A stretch of DNA of 64,000 nucleotides from CAJQQY01 sp045104975 (lineage in GTDB: Bacteria > Bacteroidota > Bacteroidia > Chitinophagales > Saprospiraceae). The stretch is from contig JBGCCY010000035.1 of the NCBI GenBank assembly GCA_045104975.1, forward strand, positions 62,001 through 126,000, in the 5' to 3' direction. Below the pieces are notes generated by a model, which was not told the origin of the DNA, did not search any database, and saw nothing but the letters and a program-made list of their open reading frames with translations. Made by a program: the position numbers and the translations under genes. Positions 8,588 through 16,918 of this stretch are shown here, one piece after another (positions within the stretch are counted from its first letter, which is position 1; the number at the start of each line of letters is the position of its first letter).

Positions 8588-10513
8588 ATGAGTAGAAAAA
8601 TAAAATTAGCCCTCGTCTATCGAGACATGTGGCAATCAGCAGGAAAGTATGTTCCAAGAGTAGATCAATTAGTTCGTGTAGCACAACCAATTATTGATAT
8701 GGGTTGCTTTGCTCGAGTAGAAACCAACGGTGGAGGATTTGAACAAGTCAATTTATTGTTTGGAGAAAATCCAAATCAAGCCGTGCGAAAATGGACTCAA
8801 CCATTCAATGATGCTGGCATTCAAACTCAAATGTTAGAACGTGGATTGAATGGAATTCGAATGAGTCCTGTTTCCGCAGATATTCGTCGGATGATGTTTG
8901 CTTTGAAGAAAAAACAAGGAACAGACATCTCCAGGTCTTTCGACGGATTAAATAATCCTCAAAATTTAGAGAACTCATTTAAGTTCGCCAAAGAAGGTGG
9001 AATGATTGCACAAGGTGCATTAAGTTTGACTTTTTCTCCCCTTCATACAATTGAGTATTATATCAACTTGGCAGATCAATATATTGATTTAGGTGCCGAG
9101 GAAATTTGTATCAAGGACATGGCAGGAATCGGTCGTCCTGTTTCTGTTGGAAAAATTGTCAAAGGAATCAAGGATCGTCATCCTAATATTTTAATTCAAT
9201 ATCATGGACATTCTACACCGGGATTTTCAGTTGCATCTTCTTTGGAGGCAGCTCGGGCAGGTGCAGATATTATTGATGTAGGAATGCAGCCACTTTCGTG
9301 GGGAACTGGACATGCTGATTTATTGACCATTCATGCGATGTTAAAAGATGCTGGATTTGAAGTGGAAGATATCAACATGAATGCCTACATGGAGGTACGA
9401 AGATTGACCCAAGAATTCATGGATGACTTTTTAGGCTACTATATTAATCCATTAAATCGGCAAATGAATTCCTTGTTGATTGGCCCAGGTTTGCCAGGAG
9501 GAATGATGGGAAGTTTAATGGCTGATCTGGAAAAAAATATCCGCAGCTTAAATAAGTGGATGGCTAAAAATGGAAAACCTGATGTTTCTCAAGATGATCT
9601 TTTGATAAAATTATTTAACGAGGTGGAATACGTTTGGCCACAAATGGGTTACCCACCTTTGGTTACTCCATTCAGTCAATACGTAAAAAATGTTGCCTTG
9701 ATGAATGTGACTCAAATGGAAAAAGGAAAGGAACGATGGAGTATGATTGATGAAAATACTTGGGGAATGTTGATGGGAAGATCTGGGCAACTACTAGGCC
9801 CATTAGGGGAAGAGTTACAAGCCAAGGCCATCACTCAAAAAAGAGAAGCTTATACTGGAAATCCTCAAGATTTGTATCCTGACGAATTAGAATTATTCGC
9901 AGCAGAAATGGAAAAGAATGGCTGGGATTACGGAGAAGATGACGAGGAGTTATTTGAATTAGCGATGCATCCAGCTCAATATAAAGATTATAAATCTGGA
10001 AAAGCGAAAGAGAAATTCAATGCTGACTTGGAAGAAAGAAAAGCTAAAAAAGCCCAATCTACGGGGACTTCAGCTGTTCCAATTGCAGCAGCAGCAGTTA
10101 TTCCAACTGCTTCCATTCCGCAACCTCGAAATATTACGGTCGATGTTGATGGAGAAAGATTTAAAGTCAATATTTCTTATGACGATGCCCCAGGTAGCAA
10201 TGAAAATAATTCATCGTCAAGCAATTCGACTAATCAAAATTCATCTCAAAATAGTCCTGCTCCTAAAGCTGACTTAGGTAGTTATCAAACTATCGAAGCG
10301 CCTTTGGAAGGTAAATTTTATTTGACCAAAGAGTCTTCTGATCGGCCTGTAAAAATTGGCGACATGATTCACGAAGGCGATACTGTTGCTTACATTGAAT
10401 CCATGAAAGTGATCAATGCTATTGCTGCCGACAAGTCTGGGAAAATTGTAGAAATCACCGCTAAGCATGGAGAAGATATTGAGGAAGATGATGTGATGTT
10501 TAAAATTGTTTAG
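8588..10513 (+). CDS. oadA: Oxaloacetate decarboxylase-type alpha subunit (carboxyltransferase plus biotin carrier)
   Basis: The 641-aa protein has an N-terminal HMGL-like TIM-barrel carboxyltransferase domain (about 1-300: RDMWQS, FDGLNNPQN, CIKDMAG, YHGHSTPG), a conserved carboxylase region (about 310-480), an Ala/Pro then Ser/Asn-rich linker (about 485-560) and a C-terminal biotinyl domain (565-641) with ESMKV, the target being Lys607. It transfers CO2 from oxaloacetate (or a related acid) to biotin, and the beta subunit then decarboxylates the biotin while exporting Na+. The catalytic Lys and the two His are present. The usual RDxHQS motif reads RDMWQS, so the exact substrate is less certain. 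The S/N-rich linker has low complexity. Confidence 0.9.
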   Translation: MSRKIKLALVYRDMWQSAGKYVPRVDQLVRVAQPIIDMGCFARVETNGGGFEQVNLLFGENPNQAVRKWTQPFNDAGIQTQMLERGLNGIRMSPVSADIRRMMFALKKKQGTDISRSFDGLNNPQNLENSFKFAKEGGMIAQGALSLTFSPLHTIEYYINLADQYIDLGAEEICIKDMAGIGRPVSVGKIVKGIKDRHPNILIQYHGHSTPGFSVASSLEAARAGADIIDVGMQPLSWGTGHADLLTIHAMLKDAGFEVEDINMNAYMEVRRLTQEFMDDFLGYYINPLNRQMNSLLIGPGLPGGMMGSLMADLEKNIRSLNKWMAKNGKPDVSQDDLLIKLFNEVEYVWPQMGYPPLVTPFSQYVKNVALMNVTQMEKGKERWSMIDENTWGMLMGRSGQLLGPLGEELQAKAITQKREAYTGNPQDLYPDELELFAAEMEKNGWDYGEDDEELFELAMHPAQYKDYKSGKAKEKFNADLEERKAKKAQSTGTSAVPIAAAAVIPTASIPQPRNITVDVDGERFKVNISYDDAPGSNENNSSSSNSTNQNSSQNSPAPKADLGSYQTIEAPLEGKFYLTKESSDRPVKIGDMIHEGDTVAYIESMKVINAIAADKSGKIVEITAKHGEDIEEDDVMFKIV

Positions 10514-10537
10514 AGGGAAAAATGATTTTTATCTTTC

Positions 10538-10578
10538 TGTAAAAGTAATGTTACAAAAAACATAACAATACTTTTACA
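10538..10578 (+). repeat. Stem-loop between oadA and oadB
   Basis: The 16-bp stem has one mismatch (10538-10553 with 10563-10578, arm TGTAAAAGTAATGTTA) and a 9-nt loop. It is not followed by a T-run, so it may be a processing or stability element within the operon. Its right arm contains the AACAATAC-type motif seen at several other places in the window. Confidence 0.6.
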
Positions 10579-10618
10579 TTCTTGAAACAAAACAAAAACG
10601 GACTACCAAATCATAGAA

Positions 10619-11824
10619 ATGGAAATATTAGAAAAATTATATGGGATGACTGCGTTCGGGGATTTGATCGAAAATCCTGCGACTTTGCTAATGATTGGAA
10701 TTGCCTTTTTATTGCTTTATCTAGGCATCTGGAAAAAATTTGAACCTTTACTTTTGGTTCCCATTGCTTTTGGATTGTTATTGGCCAATTTCCCAGGAGG
10801 TATGATGAGTGTGACTCCTTCCACTACCGAAAATGGAATTGAGCACATGACCATTTTAGAAATTGCGAAGTATCATGGCATCATGAATATGTTGTATTAT
10901 GTTTTGATAAAAACGGGTTTGCTACCTCCGTTAATTTTTATGGGAGTTGGAGCGATGACAGATTTTGGGCCGATGCTTCGAAATCTACGATTAGCATTTT
11001 TTGGAGCAGCTGCACAGATTGGAATTTTTACAGTTATGATTTCTGCAGTTTGGTTTGGTTTCCCAATCAAAGAAGCCGCCGCTTTAGGAATCATTGGTGG
11101 AGCCGATGGACCAACGGCAATTTATACTGCAATAGTTTTAGCAGATAGGTTACTAGGGCCAATTGCAATTGCCGCATATTCCTATATGGCTTTAGTTCCT
11201 GTGATAATTCCATTGGTCGTAAAATACACTGTTAGCGAAAAAGAGTTGGCGATCAATATGAAAGAGCAAGAAAAACTTTTTCCAAACAAAATTAAAATCA
11301 AAAATATTCGTACCCTAAAAATTCTTTTTCCAATTGCACTTGGAACGATCGTATCTATTTTAGTTCCATCGTCGGTACCATTAGTTGGGATGCTTTTGTT
11401 TGGAAATTTAATCAAAGAAATTGGAACTGATACCAATCGATTGTTCAAAGCAGCTTCCGAAACAATTATGAATACTGCCACTATCTTTTTAGGATTAACG
11501 GTTGGTGCAACCATGACTGCGAAGACCTTTTTGAATCAAGAAACTTTAATGATTGTAGGAGGTGGTTTTTTAGCTTTTGCCATTTCAATCGCAGGTGGAA
11601 TTTATGCGGTAAAAATTTATAACCTTTTTTCCAAAAAGAAAATCAATCCACTCATCGGAGCAACTGGTTTGAGTGCTGTTCCAATGGCTTCGAGAGTAGC
11701 TAATGAAATTGCTCTAAAAGTGGATCCTAAAAATCACATCTTGCAATATGCAATGTCAAGTAATATTTCTGGAGTAATTGGATCTGCAGTTGCGGCTGGA
11801 GTATTGATTTCCTTTTTGAAGTAA
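10619..11824 (+). CDS. oadB: Sodium ion-translocating decarboxylase beta subunit
   Basis: This 401-aa polytopic membrane protein has about ten transmembrane segments. The family signature GIIGGADGPTAIYTA lies near residues 159-173; its Asp is the key Na+/H+-coupling residue in the OadB family. ATG 10619 gives the usual length. It couples decarboxylation of carboxybiotin, delivered by OadA, to outward sodium transport. The full gamma-alpha-beta set means that the cell can build a sodium gradient, which many aquatic Bacteroidota use for uptake or respiration. Confidence 0.93.
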   Translation: MEILEKLYGMTAFGDLIENPATLLMIGIAFLLLYLGIWKKFEPLLLVPIAFGLLLANFPGGMMSVTPSTTENGIEHMTILEIAKYHGIMNMLYYVLIKTGLLPPLIFMGVGAMTDFGPMLRNLRLAFFGAAAQIGIFTVMISAVWFGFPIKEAAALGIIGGADGPTAIYTAIVLADRLLGPIAIAAYSYMALVPVIIPLVVKYTVSEKELAINMKEQEKLFPNKIKIKNIRTLKILFPIALGTIVSILVPSSVPLVGMLLFGNLIKEIGTDTNRLFKAASETIMNTATIFLGLTVGATMTAKTFLNQETLMIVGGGFLAFAISIAGGIYAVKIYNLFSKKKINPLIGATGLSAVPMASRVANEIALKVDPKNHILQYAMSSNISGVIGSAVAAGVLISFLK

Positions 11825-11839
11825 TTTTTTTTAGTACCT

Positions 11840-11863
11840 AGAGAAAAGGCATACCTTGTCTGT
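11840..11863. repeat. Degenerate copy of the AAGGCATGCCTT palindrome
   Basis: The sequence AGAGAAAAGGCA / TACCTTGTCTGT differs at only three positions from the perfect palindrome at 62758-62781. Both copies lie just after gene ends. Confidence 0.6.
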
Positions 11864-11883
11864 AAATACAGATGAGATAAAAC

Positions 11884-11923
11884 AAAAAAAGGTGTTATCG
11901 GAAAACCGATAACACCTTTTTCG
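11884..11923. terminator. Bidirectional terminator between oadB and the next gene
   Basis: A 15-bp perfect stem (11887-11901 with 11906-11920, arm AAAAGGTGTTATCGG) has an AAAA loop and A/T runs on both sides. It fits termination of both converging genes. Confidence 0.88.
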
Positions 11924-11939
11924 TTTCAAAAGATTAAAT

Positions 11940-12311
11940 CTACTTAATTGAAATATTTTTTTGGATTATTTTAGTGTAAGATCTTAATTCAACTGTATAA
12001 TCTCCTACACCTAATTCCTCAAAATTCAATTCATAAATTGCATTTACAGGCAATTCTACTACATCATCTTTAAAAACAATTTCTCCGATTTCATTTTTAA
12101 TAATCACATCACTTAGGTTTACATTGATTTTCTCAAAATCAACATAAAAGGTTCGATTGTCATCGTCTGCATAAAAAGACCAATCAGCATTGTCTAAAGC
12201 AACAACAGAGATATTTTCGATTCCTGGAGCAGCAGCTCCTTTAGCAGTAGTTTGGGAAAACAAAGAAAGGGAGGAGAAAAGCAAAACAATAGTCAAAGTT
12301 AAAAATTTCAT
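11940..12311 (-). CDS. Small secreted protein, possibly DUF3244-like
   Basis: The 123-aa protein begins MKFLTLTIVLLFSSLSLFSQ, a standard signal peptide. The frame extends upstream to 12347 through a His/Asn stretch made by a CATAAC-type repeat, which I regard as untranslated; a TATTTTTG promoter box (12345-12352, minus strand) overlaps it. The mature part is beta-rich (WSFYADDDNRTFYVDF ... GDYTVELRSYTKIIQKNISIK) and resembles small Bacteroidota beta-sandwich domains that mimic C-terminal strands. The DUF3244 match is a guess. Confidence 0.65.
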   Translation of the reverse strand: MKFLTLTIVLLFSSLSLFSQTTAKGAAAPGIENISVVALDNADWSFYADDDNRTFYVDFEKINVNLSDVIIKNEIGEIVFKDDVVELPVNAIYELNFEELGVGDYTVELRSYTKIIQKNISIK

Positions 12312-12344
12312 GATTGGTTGGTTATGATTATGGTTATGTATAAA

Positions 12345-12352
12345 CAAAAATA
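12345..12352 (-). promoter_or_regulatory. -7 promoter box for the small secreted protein
   Basis: The minus strand reads TATTTTTG (TAnnTTTG), 33 nt before the ATG at 12311. No clear -33 TTG is seen. Confidence 0.45.
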
Positions 12353-12603
12353 AAAAATAATTTCATACTAGCTAATTCGATCGATTCTAATAATATTCGT
12401 TCATTTTACCTATTTTAAAAATAAAAAACTGCATAAAAGTTAAATACAATTTTATTAAAAAAAAGTAACAACAAAAACAAAATTAAGTTTCGAAAAACGG
12501 TAAATGTTAAAATTTGGGGATATGCTTCAAGAAGGGAACAGAATGTCAAACATTTATCAAAACGAGAAATTTTAATTCCTATTGTTGAATGAAAAAATTT
12601 AAT

Positions 12604-13236
12604 TTAGGAATTATGTGATCGGTACTTTTCGAGTACATCCAAAATGTTGCCATAAATTTTCTTAGGTTCAGAAAAGAAGGATTTAAGGTTGGTAAAAATA
12701 GCTTGCTCAATCCCCTCTTCCGCTTGAGGAGTCAAATCTGATTCAGTTGTTTTCATGGTATACCAATAGCTTACTTTCAATATTCGTTTCTTTTTTTTGC
12801 TCAAGTAAGTATGATAGGAAGTATGTATATAGTCTTGTAAATCAACATTTTGCAAACCAGTTTCCTCTTGAACTTCTCGAATAGCTGCTGCTTCTTTAGT
12901 TTCTCCATCTTCTATTTTTCCTTTTGGCAAATCCCAGAACCCTAATCTATAAATCATTAAAATTTCCTCTTGCTCATTTTTTACTACTCCTCCAGACGCT
13001 TCGATAATTTTATAAATTGAAGTAAAATGATTCCACATTTTTTCCAAATCAACAGAATGCAAAACAATTGCATCAAAACCGGAATTTTTTTCTAATAAAT
13101 CAATATAGTTATGTAAAAATTTCTTTTTACCTATATACCTCATTTTGATAAAATTTTCTCCTGGCAATTTTAGGTTAGGAAAATCTTTTGTCGAAGTTAA
13201 AAAAAGAGGTGTACCATTAATATAGATTTTGTACAT
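12604..13236 (-). CDS. NUDIX hydrolase
   Basis: The 210-aa protein has the complete Nudix box at residues 106-128 (GKIEDGETKEAAAIREVQEETG), matching GX5EX7REUXEEXGU. The N-terminal 70 residues are an extra domain typical of Bacteroidota homologues and contain no motif I recognise. It hydrolyses a nucleoside-diphosphate-linked compound; the substrate is not predictable. It is divergent from pyrE with 68 bp between the starts, so the two may share a control region. Confidence 0.88.
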   Translation of the reverse strand: MYKIYINGTPLFLTSTKDFPNLKLPGENFIKMRYIGKKKFLHNYIDLLEKNSGFDAIVLHSVDLEKMWNHFTSIYKIIEASGGVVKNEQEEILMIYRLGFWDLPKGKIEDGETKEAAAIREVQEETGLQNVDLQDYIHTSYHTYLSKKKKRILKVSYWYTMKTTESDLTPQAEEGIEQAIFTNLKSFFSEPKKIYGNILDVLEKYRSHNS

Positions 13237-13304
13237 TTGCAGTCGTTTAATATAAAATTAATATTCATACGATTTTCTCTAAAGTAAAATTCAATTTCTA
13301 TCAG

Positions 13305-13934
13305 ATGAGTGTAGCTTCCGAAGTCGCTAAAAGACTTTTGCAAATAAAAGCAATTAAACTAAATCCACAAAATCCTTTTACTTGGGCATCTGGAATTAAA
13401 TCTCCAATTTATTGCGATAATCGAATTATTCTTTCTTATCCAAATATTCGTGACTATGTCATTTATTGTTTGGAAAAAAAAGCGACAAGTATGCCAGAAT
13501 TTGATGTAGTGGCTGGAGTAGCAACCTCTGGGATTGCATTTGGTGCATTGGTTGCGGATCGATTAAAAAAGCCTATGGTTTATGTTCGCAGCAAAGCGAA
13601 AGAGCATGGTCGTCAAAATATGATTGAAGGTCATTTAGACGGTACAGAAAAAGTATTGGTTATTGAAGATTTGATTTCTACCGGAGGAAGCAGTTTAAAA
13701 GCAGTCGAGGCGTTAAAGGAAACAGGTTGTGAAGTAGTTGGGGTGCATGCCATTTTTTCTTACGGATTTGAAAAAGCGACTACAGCTTTTGCTGCTGCAG
13801 ACTGCCCATTTGAAACATTAACTAATTATCAAGAATTATTACAAGAAGCTTTAAAAAGCGAATATATCCAAGAAGAACAATTAGCGTCCCTTTCTCAATG
13901 GAGTAAAGCGCCAGCAGATTGGTTCAATAGCTGA
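13305..13934 (+). CDS. pyrE: Orotate phosphoribosyltransferase
   Basis: The 209-aa protein is the usual length for PyrE. Early residues GIKSPIYCDNR (30-40) match the orotate site, GVATSGI (71-77) is the conserved loop, the flexible loop contains RSKAKEHGRQN (95-105), and the PRPP motif is VLVIEDLISTGGSS (117-130). It makes OMP from orotate and PRPP in pyrimidine synthesis. It is separate from the pyrR-pyrB pair at 27-28.7 kb. Cytoplasmic. Confidence 0.95.
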   Translation: MSVASEVAKRLLQIKAIKLNPQNPFTWASGIKSPIYCDNRIILSYPNIRDYVIYCLEKKATSMPEFDVVAGVATSGIAFGALVADRLKKPMVYVRSKAKEHGRQNMIEGHLDGTEKVLVIEDLISTGGSSLKAVEALKETGCEVVGVHAIFSYGFEKATTAFAAADCPFETLTNYQELLQEALKSEYIQEEQLASLSQWSKAPADWFNS

Positions 13935-14071
13935 TATTTTCCAACCTAATCACTTATACTGAGAGATCTCCACTTTCTAAAAAACATTACTGACTCTGAA
14001 TGATAAAATAATAAATTTCAACGTTTTAAGGTTTATTAATTTTTCATTCCAAAAAGAATTTACTTTTACTT

Positions 14072-15151
14072 ATGTCAATTATCACAAAAAAATCAGAGAC
14101 ATTTCTTAAAAAATATTTAAATAATGCCTCTCCTACGGGTCACGAATCTAGTGGCCAAAAACTATGGTTAGATTATCTCAAACCATATGTAGATGAATAC
14201 CATATTGATAATTATGGAACTGCCTATGGTGTGATTAATCCAAATCATAAATATAAGGTAGTGATCGAAGGTCATGCTGATGAAATCTCATGGTACATTA
14301 ATCATATCTCCGATGATGGTTTTATGAACGTAGTCCGAAATGGTGGTTCTGATCATCTCATTGCTCCTTCTAAGCGAGTAAATATTCATACTAAAAAAGG
14401 TATCGTTCAAGGTATTTTCGGATGGCCAGCCATCCACGTGAGAAGAGGCGCAGACTCAAAATTAACTCCAACTCTGGAAAACATTTTTATTGATGTGGGA
14501 GCCAAAGATAAAGCTGAGGTTTTAGAAATGGGCATTCATGTTGGCTCTGTCGTGACCTTCGAAGATGAAATGATGATTTTGAACAAACAGTTTTATGTAG
14601 GTCGAGCTTTGGATAATCGAATGGGTGGATTTTGTGTAGCAGAGGTTGCTAGATTATTAAAGGAAAATAAAAAGAAATTACCTTTTGGTTTATATATTGT
14701 CAATGCGGTGCAAGAGGAAGTTGGACTTCGTGGAGCTGAAATGATTACACAAACCATCAAACCCAATGTGGCAATTGTTACTGATGTAACTCATGATACA
14801 AGTACGCCACTCATGAATAAAAAGAACCTTGGAGATGTAAAAGCTGGTAAAGGACCATCTGTTACTTATGCTCCAGCGGTACATAATAAGTTATTAGATT
14901 TAATTATCGATACAGCGGAAAAGAAAAAAATTCCATTCCAAAGAGAAGCTTCTTCTCGACGAACTGGAACTGATACGGATGCATTCGCCTACTCCAATGG
15001 AGGTGTTCCTGCTGCTTTAATTTCTTTGCCTTTGCGGTATATGCATACGACAGTAGAAATGGCGCATAAGGACGATGTAGAAAATGTTATCAAATTAATT
15101 TATGAGTCGATTTTAAAAATTAAAAACAATCATAATTGGAAATATTTTTAG
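14072..15151 (+). CDS. M42 family metallo-aminopeptidase
   Basis: The 359-aa protein has the two-metal M42 pattern: EGHADE (66-71, His and Asp ligands), R-A-L-D-N-R-M-G-G (bridging Asp), V-Q-E-E-V-G-L-R-G-A (catalytic Glu pair), T-D-V-T-H-D and the final RYMHTTVEM (His ligand). The length matches the cytosolic tetrahedral TET/FrvX/YsdC aminopeptidases, which degrade short peptides. No signal peptide. The downstream hairpin ends the transcript. Confidence 0.93.
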   Translation: MSIITKKSETFLKKYLNNASPTGHESSGQKLWLDYLKPYVDEYHIDNYGTAYGVINPNHKYKVVIEGHADEISWYINHISDDGFMNVVRNGGSDHLIAPSKRVNIHTKKGIVQGIFGWPAIHVRRGADSKLTPTLENIFIDVGAKDKAEVLEMGIHVGSVVTFEDEMMILNKQFYVGRALDNRMGGFCVAEVARLLKENKKKLPFGLYIVNAVQEEVGLRGAEMITQTIKPNVAIVTDVTHDTSTPLMNKKNLGDVKAGKGPSVTYAPAVHNKLLDLIIDTAEKKKIPFQREASSRRTGTDTDAFAYSNGGVPAALISLPLRYMHTTVEMAHKDDVENVIKLIYESILKIKNNHNWKYF

Positions 15152-15176
15152 TGAAAAATAATTTTCAAAAAAAATG

Positions 15177-15215
15177 TCCTGTTAGAAATTAAATTTTCTA
15201 ACAGGATTTTTTTTT
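15177..15215 (+). terminator. Rho-independent terminator after the M42 peptidase
   Basis: A 12-bp perfect stem (15177-15188 with 15195-15206, arm TCCTGTTAGAAA) has a 6-nt loop and is followed by a run of T. Confidence 0.9.
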
Positions 15216-15236
15216 ATTTTAAAAAAATAACTTTCG

Positions 15237-15244
15237 TAGTTTTG
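15237..15244 (+). promoter_or_regulatory. -7 promoter box before the UbiA-like gene
   Basis: TAGTTTTG matches TAnnTTTG and lies 50 nt before the TTG start at 15295. No -33 TTG is clear. Confidence 0.45.
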
Positions 15245-15294
15245 AAGCGTTTCATTGATTCAAAAACCATCATTCACCTTCAATATTAATCATC

Positions 15295-16152
15295 TTGTTT
15301 TTTAAAAAACTCATTGATCTTATATTTTATAGTAACCTTTGGATTGCCTTATGTGCCGTAGCCATGTGCGCTCAAACTCAATTTATCTTAACTGGAAAAT
15401 TATCATGGAATTGGTTAATGGGTTTGATTTTCTTTGCCACTCTTTTCGTTTATGCCTTACACCGTATTATTGGAATTTCTAAAGTTTCTGAGTTTCGAGA
15501 AATGGAAAGATATGCTGTGATTGAAAAATTCAAACATCACATTTCTTTCTATGCTTTGGTTGCTGGAATCGGAGGAGCGATTTGTTTTTGGAATATTTCA
15601 TTACCTATCCAATTGAGTTTGATTATTCCAGGAATCATTTCATTGGGTTATGTTATTCCATTTTTGAAAGGAAAAAAACGGTTGCGAGACTTAAATCATA
15701 TCAAGATTTTTTTGATTGCAATAGTCTGGTCATGGGTGACAATATTTTTGCCAGCGTTGGAAATTGGAGATGCCACTACCCTTTCGGTTTGGCTGATGAT
15801 TTTGGAAAGAGCAGTTTTTATTTTTGCTATTACCTTACCTTTTGATATTCGAGATTTAAAAGTGGATTCACATAGTGAGGTACAAACTATTCCAGCTGTG
15901 ATTGGTATTGAAAAAACTAAAAATCTAGGGATGGTTAGTTTAGCTTTAGCTTTCTTGGCAGCATTAACCAATTGGTTTTCAACTGGTTACAATGTAAATA
16001 TATTGTTAGGGCTTTCTATTTCATTTTTATCAACTTGGTTTTTTATCGGCCAATCTGATAAAATCAAACATGATTATTTCTTTACTGGATTAATTGACGG
16101 GACGATGATCTTACAATTTATTTTGATTTGGGGTCTTTCCTTTCTTTTCTAA
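15295..16152 (+). CDS. UbiA-superfamily-like integral membrane protein
   Basis: The 285-aa protein is predicted to have 8-9 transmembrane helices. A loop with F-D-I-R-D-L-K-V-D-S resembles the second Asp-rich motif of UbiA prenyltransferases. The first motif (NDxxD) is not seen; the matching place reads VYALHRIIG. The protein may therefore be a divergent or non-catalytic member. The start is taken as TTG 15295 because it begins the first helix and follows a promoter box. It may act on a prenyl-diphosphate or only bind a lipid. Confidence 0.72.
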   Translation: MFFKKLIDLIFYSNLWIALCAVAMCAQTQFILTGKLSWNWLMGLIFFATLFVYALHRIIGISKVSEFREMERYAVIEKFKHHISFYALVAGIGGAICFWNISLPIQLSLIIPGIISLGYVIPFLKGKKRLRDLNHIKIFLIAIVWSWVTIFLPALEIGDATTLSVWLMILERAVFIFAITLPFDIRDLKVDSHSEVQTIPAVIGIEKTKNLGMVSLALAFLAALTNWFSTGYNVNILLGLSISFLSTWFFIGQSDKIKHDYFFTGLIDGTMILQFILIWGLSFLF

Positions 16153-16176
16153 AACGTCTTTTTAATTCAATATAAA

Positions 16177-16851
16177 TTAAACCCTCTCTGTAGTTTTTGA
16201 TTTTAGAATAGGTTTATTTAACCAATGATCTTCCTCTAATATAAATTTACTTTGCCCCCAATAAAATAAGATAGATAAGCCAAACCCAATCAAAGCTCCC
16301 AAATAAATATCTTGGAAAAAATGCTGGACTAAATAATTTCTTGATAATCCAATCAACAAGGCAAAGACAAAAAATATAACTCCCCAAATCTTTTTTCTAG
16401 AAAACATAAATGCCACTAAACCATATAATGCAAAGGCTGACATCGTATGACCAGAAGGAAAACTAGTTTGACCAATTAACATTTGAATACCATCTACAAA
16501 GTTAACTTGATCTTTTAACCCCATATTTTCCAAATACATCAAAGGACGATCATGCGCAAAAAATGATTTTGTCAAATGGCTAATTATGGAAACCGCAATC
16601 CCAATCAATGGAATCAAAATCGCATATCTAACTTTTACAAAAAGAAAAGAAATTAGAAAAACTAAATACATGATCTCCTCTCCCATTTTTGTAACATAGG
16701 TAAAAAACAAGTCAAGAAATGGTGTTCGTCTATCACTAAAAAAAAAGATCACATCTGGTTTTTCAATAAAAAATAACAATACTCCTCCAAAAAGGAAAAA
16801 TAAAAAGCAACAGGAAATGTAGTGAATATTTGTACGAAATATATTTTTCAT
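16177..16851 (-). CDS. PAP2-family membrane phosphatase
   Basis: The 224-aa protein has six membrane segments. It carries all three parts of the PAP2 signature: K-x6-R-P (KSFFAHDRP), P-S-G-H (FPSGHTM) and S-R-x5-H-x3-D (SRNYLVQHFFQD). The family dephosphorylates lipid phosphates such as undecaprenyl diphosphate or phosphatidic acid on the periplasmic face. An AACAATACAT-type motif lies just before the start on the coding strand. The LptF-like gene ends 67 bp upstream on the same strand, so the two could be co-transcribed. Confidence 0.9.
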   Translation of the reverse strand: MKNIFRTNIHYISCCFLFFLFGGVLLFFIEKPDVIFFFSDRRTPFLDLFFTYVTKMGEEIMYLVFLISFLFVKVRYAILIPLIGIAVSIISHLTKSFFAHDRPLMYLENMGLKDQVNFVDGIQMLIGQTSFPSGHTMSAFALYGLVAFMFSRKKIWGVIFFVFALLIGLSRNYLVQHFFQDIYLGALIGFGLSILFYWGQSKFILEEDHWLNKPILKSKTTERV

Positions 16852-16918
16852 TAAATTGTAGATGTATTGTTATAATTTTAATTTCATAAGACGTTCTACG
16901 TTAGTACCCAACATAAAA

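Noticed and set aside
10020..10277. Plus-strand frame of 85 codons within oadA
   Set aside because: Shadow frame over the low-complexity linker of OadA.
12312..12347. His/Asn-rich N-terminal extension of the small secreted protein
   Set aside because: It is encoded by a CATAAC-type repeat over the promoter box, and the signal peptide starts at the later ATG (12311).
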